Shown here: piece after piece, positions 1 through 13,000 of the stretch
Layout of the letters: every line of letters starts with the position of its first letter
Numbering within the stretch: the stretch's first letter is position 1
Assembly: GCA_034336665.1 (NCBI GenBank)
Contig: CM067592.1
Span: 40,165,735-40,229,734, forward strand
Direction of reading: 5' to 3'
From: Luscinia megarhynchos
Lineage: Eukaryota; Chordata; Aves; Passeriformes; Turdidae
DNA length: 64,000 nucleotides
Position numbers and translations under genes: made by a program
The notes under the pieces: generated by a model
What the model was told of the DNA's origin: nothing
Databases searched by the model: none
The model's input: the letters and a program-made list of their open reading frames with translations, nothing else

Positions 1-298
1 ATGAAGGCAAATTGCATTAGAGTCGTACATGGTTTGGAAGGCCAACAAAAGCAGGGTGGAAGTATGTGCTGTCCTCTCATGGAGACAAAGTAAGTAACCT
101 GGAAACTTTGAGGAAAAGAACCGCTGTATTTCCACCAGCAGGTGCCAGAGATGTCCCTCTCAAGTGCGAGTCTGTACCAGGCCTGGTTAAAGCAGGCCTG
201 TCCAAGTGTGAAGCAAGCACCCTCACTAAGAATCTTGTAGAGCTCGCTTCAGTCATGCTTCTCCCCGGAGCGTGACCAGGGAGTCCTCGGTGGCCGTC
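1..298. other. Upstream flank, no gene seen
   Basis: Ordinary mixed-composition DNA before the GC-rich minisatellite. The short open frames here have no recognisable domain and no splice context that joins them to SECISBP2. Confidence 0.5.
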
Positions 299-308
299 AC
301 CGGGGCAC

Positions 309-720
309 GCCTGCGCCCGTTCCGTGCTGTCACTGGACACGCCTGCGCCCGTTCCGTGCTGTCACCGGGGCACGCCTGCGCCCGTTCCGTGCTGTCACCG
401 GGGCATGCCTGCGCCCGTTCCGTGTCGCCCCTTCCCGGGACATGCCTGCGCCCGTTCCGTGCTGTCACCGGGGCACGCCTGCGCCCGTTCCGTGTCGCCC
501 CTTCCCGGGACATGCCTGCGCCCGTTCCGTGCTGTCACCGGGGCATGCCTGCGCCAGTTCCGTGTCGCCCCATCCCGGGACATGCCTGCGCCCGTTCCGT
601 GCCATCACCGGGGCATGCCTGCGCCCGTTCCGTGTCGCCCCTTCCCGGGACATGCCTGCGCCCGTTCCGTGCAGTCACTGGACATGCCTGCGCCCGTTCC
701 GTGTCGCCCCTTCCCGGGGC
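309..720. repeat. GC-rich minisatellite, 32/33/37-bp units
   Basis: About twelve tandem copies of a unit beginning GCCTGCGCCCGTTCCGTG start at 309, 341, 374, 407, 444, 477, 514, 547, 584, 617, 654 and 686. Spacing is 32-33 bp early on, then alternates 37 and 33, giving a composite period of about 70 bp. Two unit types differ in their tails: one has GCTGTCACCGGGGCA, the other GTCGCCCCTTCCCGGGACA. The array is open in several frames on both strands, so the long reading frames across it are by-products of the repeat. It ends about 100 bp before the SECISBP2 start codon. Confidence 0.93.
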
Positions 721-1035
721 AGCCCCGCCCGGGCCGCGCGCGGGGCGGGGCGGGGCCGCGGCGTCATCGCGGCGCGCCAGCGCCGGGCGGCGGCAGCGGG
801 GCCGCGCCCCCCGCGCCATGTCGGCCGAGAGGCGGCCGCGCTCGGGCCGCGGCGGCGAGGTAAGGGCGGCCGCAGCACCTGCAGTCCCCTGCCCCCTCCC
901 CGGCTCCTGCCGGCGCGGAGTCTGTCTCCAGGAGCCGCCTGCGGGGCTGCCTCGGTGCCGCTCCCCGCCCCGGGGGCCGCTCGCCGGCTCAGGCCGAGCG
1001 CGCCGGCTGTCCATACACTTTCCCGGGCAGGGTGA
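715..1035 (+). promoter_or_regulatory. SECISBP2 CpG-island promoter and first exon
   Basis: Very GC- and CpG-rich DNA surrounds the start codon at 818. Overlapping GC boxes of the Sp1 type (GGGGCGGGGCGGGGCC) lie at 742-757, and a GCGTCATCGC element at 761-770 resembles a CRE/ATF half site. No TATA box is seen. This is the usual layout of a housekeeping vertebrate promoter. The transcription start cannot be placed, but it should lie between the GC boxes and 818. Confidence 0.75.
818..859 (+). CDS. SECISBP2: SECISBP2 exon 1 (coding part)
   Basis: Encodes residues 1-14, [14 protein letters not shown], then donor GAG|GTAAGG in phase 0. It lies in the CpG island. Sequence resemblance to the mammalian N terminus is weak, as expected for this exon, so the start rests on frame, position and splice phase. 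Confidence 0.85.
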
Positions 1036-4000
1036 CTCCCACCGCGCCTTGGATCAGCCCTTGGTTCTGGACTGGGGAAAGAGTCCTTCTGGAAGGTCAA
1101 AACCGGGGGGGAGGGATCGCTCAGGTTGGAGCACATCGAGGCGCTTCCCACCGCTTGGGATGGGGAACTCCAGCCGTTAACTTCCAGTGAGCTCCGGTGC
1201 GGAAACCTTTCCTCATTCCGAGTGGAGGGTACGCTGCAAGGAAGGCGGGCACCCCAGGCGTTGTAAGGCTGGGTGCCCAGGTTCTCACCAATAGTGTTAC
1301 GCACACGGACCTTTCCCCCAGTCAGGTTCGGGTTTCTCGGTGATCTCGCTGCAGTCACCGTTGCTTCCTCCGTGTTTTGATGACATGGCAGTAACGAGTA
1401 GTTCGAGTCTCATTCCATATGTCCTTCCATATATACATACCCAGTTTAAGTCGATGGTGATTCAGAACAAATGGAAAACTCGTCTCAATAAATTTGTATT
1501 GTGCTAGACACAAGAAGGCCATAAAATGAAGTGATCATTTCAGACAGACTGCCTTAAAATACAGATGTGCGCAAAGTCTTTATTGTTACATACTTTCAGA
1601 GTTTGATTAAGAGTAGTGCTAGCGTATTTTGAGTTTTAGTTTGTACTGTTCAAATATGAAGTAACATTTCGTATATTTGCATTTACTGCATCTTGTTTTA
1701 AGGAGGCTTCTGTCCTTTGCATAACACCTTTGTGAGTGTTTCATGATAAATGAGGGTATTAAGTGACTTTACAGAGCAGTCACATGTTTCTCTGAATTCC
1801 TTGGTTTTGTTTTCACTTTATTTCTCCATTTTCTTTTGGTGAGCTTTGTTGTTTTGCATGTTTTGTTAGAAGAGAGAAAACTAACACTTTCCAGTGACAG
1901 ATAAGCTCACGAGACTGAGTGTTTTTCACTTAATAACATTAATCTCCAAGTGCATGTAGCCAAAAAACGTTTTGTTTCTCAGGGCATCAAGTTGTCAGCA
2001 GAGGTCAAACCATTTGTTCCAAAGCATGCGGCGGTAACTGTGGCATGGTCAGAACCCTCAGAAGCATGTGTCTTTCCTAGGTACTTAACTACATGCTACC
2101 CATTTGTTCAGGAACCATCTCTGGATAAGTATGTATATTTTCTGAATCTTATTTCTTGGGGGATTTTAACCTTCTGGTTTTGGACATTGAGTACTCTTAT
2201 AAAATCAGGGTTCCAATACATTACTAGTGCACCTTTAGGAATGCTTCTGCATTATCTTCGTGATTTAGTTTTTTACATTTATGTTCTCTGGGCATGTACC
2301 GGGTACCTTGTCTTTAGCTACAAAGGCCCATAGAGTTACAGAGCATTAAGAATTTGGTGGTCTGTAACAATTGGTTTAGTTTTTGTGTATTTTGGAAGGA
2401 GCTGAATCCAGTCCCTGGATGAAAGAATGGTTGTGTTGTAACCAGGCTGAGGTAGATGTAGTTGTACACAAGGAAAAAGAGAAACCTTCAAGAGAGTTTC
2501 TCATCCTGTAAAATACTTAGTATATGAGGCCTCTCCTGGATCTCCTCTCCACAACCTGTGCATCTCCAGAAAAGCAGTTTTACTCAAAATGCTACAGGTT
2601 TGTGAAAGTTTTGGGGTTTTTCTGTTGGAGCCCAGGGATGGTATTTGTGGTAGACTTATGGAAGTATTTTTTAACTCAGAGCAAACTAGACAAAAGCCTA
2701 CATAGTAGGGTAGGAAATAGTTGAGTCTTGTAAGAGTCTAATGATGTTACATAGTTCTCTCATTGCTTCTCAGGACCCTAAGCACTGGATTGATTGTACA
2801 GTTACTGCAAAGTTACTAGTGTTTCTTTAAAAATTCAAAGCATTAGTGGGCACAATCATTGTAGGCCATCATTTTATCCTACAAAAAATCTTAGTACTTT
2901 CAACCTTCTTTCATTTGAAGTAGAAATGTAACACTGAGGTGAGTACAGCCTGTTCTGTGCGTCAGAGAAAGCCCACAGCACAAGCATTAAATCAATTACT
3001 ACTAGAAAAAGCCCAGCACAGACAATAGTAGTCTTCAAATGAGTGTTTTGCCTTGTTGGGACTGAGACGTTAGTTACATTTGAGTCTCATTTAGTAGAAT
3101 TCTTCTTCGTGTGTAAACTGATCAGGAGCATTGTTTTGGCTACATTCTATTAGTATGTATGAAGTGTGTTATTTGAAGTCTCTAGTGCTGATGGGAAAGT
3201 TTCTCTGTCATTATCACAAAATTCTGAGGCTGGCAGCTTCATGGCTGACAGCTATAAAAACTGAGTGCAACTTTCTGAAGCTGAGAGATTTCTATTCTCC
3301 CTGATCAAATCTGGGCTCTATATTTTCTGTACAAAGTGTAGAAGGAAATTGAAAGGGAAATTTTAGCATACATTTGAAGGAAAGAGGCTTGCCCCAGACA
3401 TGTTGTGTTTTCATAAATTGTGATGGTTACATGCAGGTCAGTTAATTATTATTTTATAATTCTACATTATGTTTCATACATGCTTTATGCTCCATAAAAT
3501 GTTATACTCCCACTTTGTTATTGTCATTTCAAGATGGGTTTTAATGTGTTTTTTTTCACAGTCAAGTATGTGATGCATGTCATGTCCTTACACTGTGCTT
3601 TTGGTTTGTTTCACAAGAAAAAGCTTATTGAAAATAAGCATGAAGAATCTTAGTAACTTTAAAAAGGCATGAGAACTATAACTGCAAAACAGCCTAGCTT
3701 TGAAACTTGGAAATGGATAACATGTGTGTTTTAAGATATTTGCTTAACTACATGTTTTCCCAAAACAAAATTAATTGTTTTTATATGAAGTCTGTCAGTG
3801 AGTAAATAACTGAAATAACATGGAATAGTTTTCTTTTGAAATGGAGCTTTCTTGTTAAACAAATTCTTTAGACAAGGAGTATGTTTGTCTAGGCAATAGA
3901 TAGGTTCTGAAGACTTGCCGCAGGATGACTTTCATTTCTTTCTCAATATCCATCACATAGTGTTCTGGGAGATCCTGCCTTCCGAGAATACGCCAACTGC

Positions 4001-7000
4001 TCTTACTCACCTGGTGGTGTTGCAAATGTGTATCCAGTAGCTGGCTCACAGTGTCAGTCTAACAACTCAACACACTCTAATGGTTCAGGAATAGTCAGTG
4101 AATCTGCTGAGCAAACATATCCAGTCAGACAAGAAAGTAAGAGTCTTTCAAAGGTGAGCAAATCTGTGGTTTTTTAAAAAATTAATATTAAATTCTTATT
4201 TTAAATCAGTCTTTATAAATGTTTGGTTCATACTTTTAAAGTGAATCATCACTCTTTCTTCTTGTAGTGATCATGAATGGCATTTTAAAAGGATAGTAGT
4301 GGAGTGTGCCCAGCTTCAGAATACAGAAAAGTTCATGGAATTCAGAGTTCATGAAATGTCAGATTAGTACAAATTTTCAAGCAGCATTTTTGGAATATAA
4401 GGGGATTTTTTTTTTTTTTCCTGAGAGAGAAGCAAAAGTGCAAGGAGGGGTGGGTGGGGAAGACCATTCATTTGTGAGCTATGCCTTCTTTTTTCACTCT
4501 TTGGGCTTGGGGGGAGGGGAGAAGGGTTTTTTTTTTAAGCCCAGTGGCAGTTTTCATTAGCCCAACTTAAGACAGACCTGGTGTCTGTAATCATCTGTTT
4601 AGCTGATGAGTGATAAGACCACTTCTGTTGCTGAAGGATTTCCAAGGCTTGCTACAGATTGAAGACAAGTCCACAAGAAAGGAGGAACTTGTGCTGCTGG
4701 GGAGAGAGAAGAAAGGTTCATGTTAGCAATGTAGTCTTTTTCAGTCAGAAGTAAAACTGATGTTCAGTAGACATCCTCAGTCATTTATGTGTATGTCTGT
4801 TTGGGGATAAATTTCTTGAAACTGGCAAAATATTTTCAAACAAAAAATAGACAAACCTCTCAAAATATAAAAGGGAAAAAACCCTAATGTATTATAAACT
4901 CATTTCCTTCTGTGGTTAGACGTGTTTCTTAGATTTGTACGGCTGCTTTTTTGTTTCCAGCAGTTTCATCTGATCTGTTCTGCAGTCACATCCTTCTGGT
5001 GGACCTTACTCACTAGGCAGATACCTGGTAACTTCACTGTGGTCAACCTGTAGAGGAGTTGTAAGAGTAGGTCCTGAGTGTGCATTGCTAGACATAAGGT
5101 ACAAAGGTACAAGGTCTAGACATCTAAAATTATCTGTTTTCTTGCTGAGAGGAGGATTATGTACTGAAACTGTCTGGGGAAAGGATGAGCTCAGCATTAG
5201 CACTAGTGATGTAATAAGGAAAACTTAGTTAAGCTTCTTTGATCTTTGGAGGGGCCTTGTACTGTTTTGTAGTCTTTTTGTCATTTTTCCCTGTGATATA
5301 TTTTTTGTGAATTTAAGAGAAGTGGTTGATCTTTGTAGCTTTGCATTAATTCAGTCACATGTCCTAATGCTTTAACAATTTGCCTTTGGAGATCAAGAAA
5401 TGCCTTGTCCTCCCACCTAAGAAAACAATTTTGCTGCCAAATATACTTTGAATGTGGTCCAGTGTCCTGAAATCAGAGTTAAGCCATTTGTCTAGGCTGG
5501 TATAGTATAGTTTGCATAGATGCAAGCCTGGTGCTTGTTCCTTGCTTGCTGAATCGTCAGCCCAACTCTACCAAACTGTGTTTCATGGAAGGACCATAAG
5601 ATTTTCATGACTGTGCAGTATGGGTGAGTGTGTGTCCTTTACAGGGATTGTGTGGGCATGTCTTCTCTCACTACTTTACTTCAAGTCCTTTGGATGTCGT
5701 GACATTGGTCTTACACGGTTTGCCCATGATATGTAATTTAGTCAAAAGATGGCATGCTTTTAAGATTTTAGCCCTGTTCTAGAATAAACTTTGTTTTAGA
5801 AAGTCAGACTGGATGATTTAATACCAAACAATTTTTAACTATTGGAAATGCTCTGATTAATTAGATTGCAAAAATGCTGTTGTCTAGAAGCATATGTATA
5901 TATCCATCTTACTTGGGCTCTAATATATGCTAAAAATGACACCGGGAACAAGGTAGATGAAATTGAATAGCATATCTCTAAATGACTGATCCTATTTTTA
6001 TTGGTTACTTGTGGTTATGATGTACTAACTAGCTGTTTTGTAATAACTTGATGGACAAACTTCAGATACAGAGGTAGTTAACTGTAACTCATGGCAGACT
6101 TGCTAACTTTACAAAGTTTCAGTAAAACTTGCTAAATATGTCACAAATACTTGCAGCAAAGGAGATCAAAAGAAGGTGAGAAAAAACTGGACAAGAAAAG
6201 GCACGATGGAGGTGAAGCTTCTGTCAGAATTGTGAACAGGACTTCATTCCAGACTTCAGCATGCAGTAGAGATTCCGTGAAGCCAGGTACAAGCATGTTG
6301 GTTATAGATACATGAAACAGATGTGGAATGGGTGTCTGCAGTATGGTGCAGTTTGTGACTGTGTTTCTAAATCTAGAATAGTTAAGGAAAAAGATACCTT
6401 TTCTATGTGACTCTGTTGGGAAAGAATGGCGACTTGTCTTTTCCTGATTGAACAAATTAATGTAAACTGACAAAAATAATTTCTAAAACGAGCATCTGAA
6501 TTTATAGTTGCTTGTTCAGTCGGTGTTGTGTTTGCATGTTGATTATAATTGCTAGGTTTTTTGTTCAATATGAGCTGTGCATAGCAGCAGTCCTCGTGAC
6601 AATTGCTGTAGTTATGTTAACTGATGTGCTATAAAACAAAATTAAATTGAAATATAAATGGTCACAAGCAAGTTTTATTATTTAGACTTTACATGCTTTA
6701 TTTAGACAGGTTCAATAAAACTACCAAGAGGAACTCAACTGAAGCTCCAAAACCAGAGTCTCACCCTGTACCTACATTTGAAGCTAGCGTTCTGGATTTC
6801 CACAAGTCACAGAGTTTGGGAAGCAGTGAGATACTGAATGTACATCATAAAAGTACACCAGTAAGTTTGGTGAAAGTAACACTAAGTCCTTAGTCAACCT
6901 CACATGTCTCTTCTGCTGAACACCATGGTAACCCATGTTGCAGAACTCGTAAAAATAAAACTTGTCCAGAGTACAAGCATTATTAATACAAGTACTTTGC

Positions 7001-10000
7001 ATTCAGTATGGAAGTTTAAGACATATTTACGTGCCTTGTGAGCAAGGAGGTTCCCTGCTTTTAGGGCTCTTCTTCTAGGTGGTGGTGTCAATGCTTTCTG
7101 TCTCCTACTCTTTCCTACTATTCTTTTCTTGTCTGTGCTGACTGTAGACAGGGGAAAGCCAGGTGTCACCAGGATGTAAATATGTACTGGTATGGTCTTG
7201 GTTGCCTGTAGAGACCACATATGTTCCTGTACTCAGCAGCTTACTGTTTTTCTCTTTCACTTGAAAATAATAAGTAAGCAGTCACTTATCCAAGTTTCAA
7301 CGCATTAAAAAAAATAGTCTGTATTGTTGTACTTAATTGCTTTCTGCTAAAGGTTAAAATAAGAAACTGAATTCCAGAAGGAGAAAAAAATATTGTTGAA
7401 CGTTATTTCTTTGGCTCCCTGTTTGTTAGTAAATAAAACACTGGAGTATTCAGCAGTATATCACACACATTGAATCAAAGTTTTCAGTAATGATTAATGA
7501 TTAATAATTCTGAAGGATCCAAACACAATAATATTTCTGATGCTTCTGAGTGCAAAACTAATGAAAAAAGATCTTTCTGCTAACCCTTGAGTGTCATTTT
7601 CAATTATTTTTTTGAGTTGGTTGATAGAATTTGTTTTTAGCATACATGAAACATCAAAATATTTTCTGTTATTAGATTATTGTTTTGATGCTTTTGTAAA
7701 ATACAAGAAGGCATAATCTAGTCTGTACACAAGTGAAGACACACCTGCTCAAATTTTGTAGTACCATAGGGCTGAAATAATGGTTTCACTAAGACAAACA
7801 AGAAAAAGGCTATAAAGGTCCCTATGCCCTTATCTGTAGATGAGTTGAGGATTTTTTTGTTTATGGTGGTTTCTTGTGTTTAGCTGTTCTCAGGCTAGTG
7901 ATTTGAATAATTTTATGATACCTGACCATCTGTTTTGCAGGAAGATACTTCTGCAAAAAGGAAAGCTTCACCAAGAGCTTCAGATGAAGCAGGAGCCAAT
8001 TTAATTCCCTCTTCACTTGATGGTAGGGGTAAGTTCTCCAAACAAAAATATTTTGCCTGCAAGATATTGCTTGTATCTCAGCAGTTTAATTTGGAAAACA
8101 AAGTGTTCTGAGGAAATGTTGATGTGTAAAGTAAAAAAAGAATTTTGGAGCAAGCTCACTATAAAATAAAAAAGTCCTGTCACTATCACTTTCTTTCTAA
8201 TGAAGTGACCACTTGTTGCTCGTTCTTGCTCATGTATTTCATCAGCTGGGATTTTAGAATTGAAGAATTACTTAGTTTGTAGGAGGTCATGACCCTAACA
8301 CTGCCAAGTCCACTACTAAATCATGTCCTTAAGTGCCAACTGTCCATATGTTTTAAATATCTCCAGGAACAGTGAATCAACTACTACACTGGGCTGCCCA
8401 TCCAGTGTTGATAACGCTTTTTGTGAAAAAAATTTTCCTAATGTCCAATCTAAAACTGCCTTGGGGCCATTTTCCCTTATCCTGTCTCCTGTTACCTGGG
8501 AAAAGAGGCCAACCCCTACCTGGCTGGAGGTACATGCTCCTTTCAGGGAGCTGTAGTGATAAGGTCACCCCTGAGGCTCCTTTTCTCCAGGCTAAACATC
8601 CCCAGCTCCCTCAGCCTCTCCTCACAGGACCTGTGCTCCAGACCCTTCACCAGCTCGGTTTCCCTTCTCTGGACGCGCTCCAACACCTCAATGTCCTTCT
8701 TGAGCTGAAAGGCCTGTAACTGGACACATTCACGGTGTGGCCTCACCAGTATTGAGTACATGGAGACAATCCCTGCTCTGCTCGTGCTGGCCACTGTTAC
8801 TGATACAGGCCAGGATGCCTTTGGCCTTCTTGGCCACCTGGGTGCACTGTGGCTCACCTACAGCTGCTGTTCACCAGCATCCCTGTGTTCTTTTCCTCTG
8901 GGCAGCTTTCTTGCTACTCTGCCCTAAGTCTGTAGCACCACATGAGGTTGTTAGGAGAATCTGAAGGACAGAACCTATCACTTCAGCTTGCTGAACCTCA
9001 TGCAATTAGGCTTTGCCCATCAATCCAGCCTCTCCAGATCCCTCTGCAGAGCCTTCTAACCTTCCAACAGATAACACTCCTGCCCGGTTTGGTGTCATCT
9101 GTGAACTTGTTGACTTAATCCTGGTCGTTGGTGGCTTATACAGGACTGGCCCAAATACTGAGCACAGGGGAAAGTAAAGAAAACTGGCTGCAATATTGAG
9201 TCCCATTTTGTGGTGTCATTGATGCTCAAGGGAAAATATTTCTGTAGCTGCTTCTCATGTTGTTTCAGGTGAGAAAGGGAAACATGTATTGGTTGTTGGA
9301 AGTCTGTTGAGTCATGCAGATTTTTTCTAAGAATAAATGAGAGACAGATATTTGATTAGTCTCATATGCAATTCGTTTTAAATAGCTGACACCCCAGAGT
9401 TTAATATGTACCTAAAATTTTTTCAGTGTCGTATGTTATTTCTGCTAAGAGAACCATTATGCCAAAACACTTCCCTTTTTTGTTCATTTTGTTTGGAAAT
9501 TTGTAGGGGGAAAAGGGGCTTTAGGCTTTTTTTTGTTTACCTGTTGTCTGGCTGTGAAGATGAGGAGCTTTTTTTTAATTGCCACAGGCTATCCTATGGC
9601 TAGTTTCCCTGTGAAAGGAGTTCTGTTCATCAGGACTCTGTCTTGGAGGCATCAGATACATTAAGATTAAATTGTCTGAGTGCCTCTCCGTGGATTTCTA
9701 TGCATACACAGACATGCACCAGTCTGAACAGTTTGGTTCTTGTCTTCCCAGTAACTTCAGTTAAGATCCCAGTAAAGATTCAGAAAGGACAGGTTAATCT
9801 GCTGAAATGCCTTGAAGGCCTTCTAAATATAAAGTTATTCCGGAGCTTCTAGAGTCATCTGATAATGGGGCATTTTGGTTAAATGCTATTGTCAGTTCCT
9901 ATCGCTGAGAAAAAAGTAGCAGTTTCAGGGCTGACTGTGGCAGGCAGTCAGACTCCTACACCGCTGTTCTCTGGCTCTCCCTCCTCCACAGGACAGGAGA

Positions 10001-13000
10001 AGAAAATAAATTAAAAAGGCTTGTGAACCAAAATAAGGACAGGGAGATTGCTTGCTTGTCAGGCAAAACAGTTTATTGACAGTTAAAATATGGTCAGATG
10101 ATGAGAAGCAAAAACAAAACCAAAGCCACTTTCCTCCAACCCTCTTCTTCCTAATACCTCCTCCCTGCCCTGAGTGGCACAGAGAAATAGGAACTACTCT
10201 GCCATAGCTTTCTCTACAGGGCTGCAGGGGCACAGCTGCCTCACCATGGAGGAACATCAGCTCCGGTGCCTGAGCAGCTCCTCCCACTCCTTCTGCACTC
10301 ACCTTGGTGTCTGCTGGGCTGCTGCATTCACAGTTTTTCTCACCATTCCAGCTTCCAGCTCCTGCACGTGTTTTTCACTCTTTTTAAACATAAGCACTGT
10401 CAGCTGATGGGCCCAGCTGGGGGTGGCAGTGGGTCTGTGTTGGAGCTGACTGGGGCTGGCCACGTCTGTCTCTTCTCAGCAGCTGCAATATTTGCAAAAT
10501 TAATTATGTCTTTCAAAATGTCTTTCAAAACACTGATACTCCTCAGTGGTAGTGAGTGACATTCTTGTACAATGAGGCACAGTGGGAAGTATTTCAGCTT
10601 CTACATATTCCCATAACTCTTTCAGAAAATAAAAAGTACTGATGCAGCCTTGTGCATTAAAGCTGCATGACTGCTAGGAGAAATATTAAAGGAATTTTGA
10701 ATATAAGCATAGTAGAATTTTCAGTATTTTGAAGTTGAGCATGGGAGTATTATGATACAGCAGAGATTTCCAAATATAATTTAATTGTGTTTAGATATAT
10801 AGTGTTGGGCAGTATATGGAATAGTTAAAATTCAGGAAAGCTTGCTGGAGAAATAAAATGTGTTTTATTCCAGTCCTTCCTCAGAAAGAATATGGCTGTG
10901 CTTTATTTACTAGGCCTTGACTAATTAATTGCCAGTCCTTTTTGAGTATTTGAGGACTATTTCCAAGACATCTATTTAGATTATTTCTAAACATCTTTAT
11001 GTTTACTTTTTTCCCAGTGTCATTTCCTGAAGCATCTGCAGATGGCTCTGCTCAGCCACATGTGTCTTGGGCCGTGGTACTTTCACAGCCCCCAAAGAAA
11101 ATTGTTTCATCACCAGCATCTGAAGGTCTTTCCAGAGGCAAAGGGAAGCAGGAGAGTGAACCAAAGGTACTTGAGAATTCTCTGCTCTCAACTAATACCT
11201 GTCACAGTGTTTGTGTCTATTGCCAGTTTTTCCCTGGGCTCTGTATTGAAGTAACTATTCCAAGAGATTATATGAAGTCGGCTTGTTCTTACTAGAATTT
11301 TTCTTGTCATAGAAAAGAATCACAGGATAGCAAAAAGACAGTGCTAGTCCAGGAATAAGAACTCTCAGCTTTGAGACTGGATTTTTTTTAAAATTTCTGA
11401 CCCTCAGAATGAGACATGAAACATAGAACTCTTGCCTTATTTGGCTTAATATTTCCTAATTAAATCCCAGTAATCCAAATACGTTCTGATAACAATGCAG
11501 TATGTTGCAGCTGAAGAATTCTTGCTGTAGTTGTGAATTTCTAAGAAATACTGAATTTTCCTTGTCCACTTAATGTCCCAGCCTGAATTGATTAAGATAT
11601 CCTTTAGTAGTGTAAGGCTAGTCACTTGCATATATTTTGATAGGTGATACTGAAAAAGATTAGCTTTTAAAGGTCATACCTCACGGTCTTCTGCAGCAGT
11701 CAGAAACGAAAAATATTGCAAGTGAAACTGAGCCTGAAGAAGAGTCAGAAAAGAAGAAAAAAAAGAAGAAAAAGAAGAAAAAACTAAAGTCACCCACTGA
11801 TGTAGAACGACCTCAAAGTGAATCTAACATAATACAGGAACCACCAAAGATTGAGGTAAACAGAAGTTTTTATTGCTGTTCATTTAAGTGTTACCAGTGT
11901 ACTAGAAGACTAAATGTTAACACACCTTTGTACAAATTTAAATCTAAACCCTGTTTCTAGAGGATGCTGATACAGTTTCTTTTCAATTGAGATGTTTGTC
12001 AAAGGTTACTGGTCGGAAACTGTTGTAGTTTTTAAATTACCACGTTTGGTGAGCACAATTTCCTAAATCAGAAATATTCTATAGCAACTGTTGCTTGAGG
12101 TCTGGGAAATATACTGGATGCTGCAGTGTGCCATGGTTTTAAAGATTGTAGTACAGTATTAGAGTTCTAGTTGTCTCACAGCTGGAAGCAATTTTTGTAT
12201 AACACAGTTGACAGTGCTTACATTTCTGATTTTTAATTTCAGTTTCCTTCCAAATTCATGTAACTGTAGTATGAATATTAGTATTTGGATACTTCTGTGT
12301 ATCAGTATTGCAAAGGCATGAGCCTTTCCCACATTAGAGGAGAGGGGTTGTGTGGCATGTGGTTGAACAGTGCTTCATTGAAGGTGTAATATTGTACAGC
12401 ATGTGCATGTGTTGATTTGCACATTTGATCTAGTGTACGTAATAGTCTCTGAAATGACAGCATGAAGAAACCTTTCTGGCTGGCTTCTGTTCTGTACTTT
12501 TTAATGTGGAACATGAAGCAGAGCTATCTACAGGGTTACATTGTGTGATTTCTTGTCCAGTAGTGGTGCAAGAAATGAGTGTTAACAGACCTCTTTGTAG
12601 CAAAATATGGGTAAAATCAAAGATCTGCTAATTCTTTTCTTCAGGAGAATATCCCTGGTTTTGGTATATGCTACCATAAAGGCTGTATGCTATGAATGGA
12701 CATTGTCCAAACTGAAAGAGAACGGCAGAAGTCATGGAAATTAGCAGAATAATAATGGGACTATTTAGAATTTGAAAAAAATTGTGTAGAACCATGGAAC
12801 AAGACATGCACGTTGCACTGAAATCTGTGATGTGGATGCAGCATCCCTTGTGGCAGTGGAGGAAAGCTTTCTGACCCTCCTGGTTTGCTGGGAATGCTTG
12901 TGTCCTCATTAGTTTGAAAAATGGGTGGGGTGCTTGTATGATGCTCTTGAACCATGAGGAGATGACACACATGGAGCTTCTGGGCACCCAGGTGGTTTAA

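Noticed and set aside
272..1180. Long overlapping open frames on both strands, up to about 300 codons
   Set aside because: They run through the GC-rich minisatellite and CpG island, where stops are rare and the repeats carry open frames. Only the short exon 1 frame at 818-859 fits the gene.
8372..8857. Overlapping open frames around 8.4-8.9 kb as small genes
   Set aside because: They are frames within the antisense CR1 fragment at 8285-9195.
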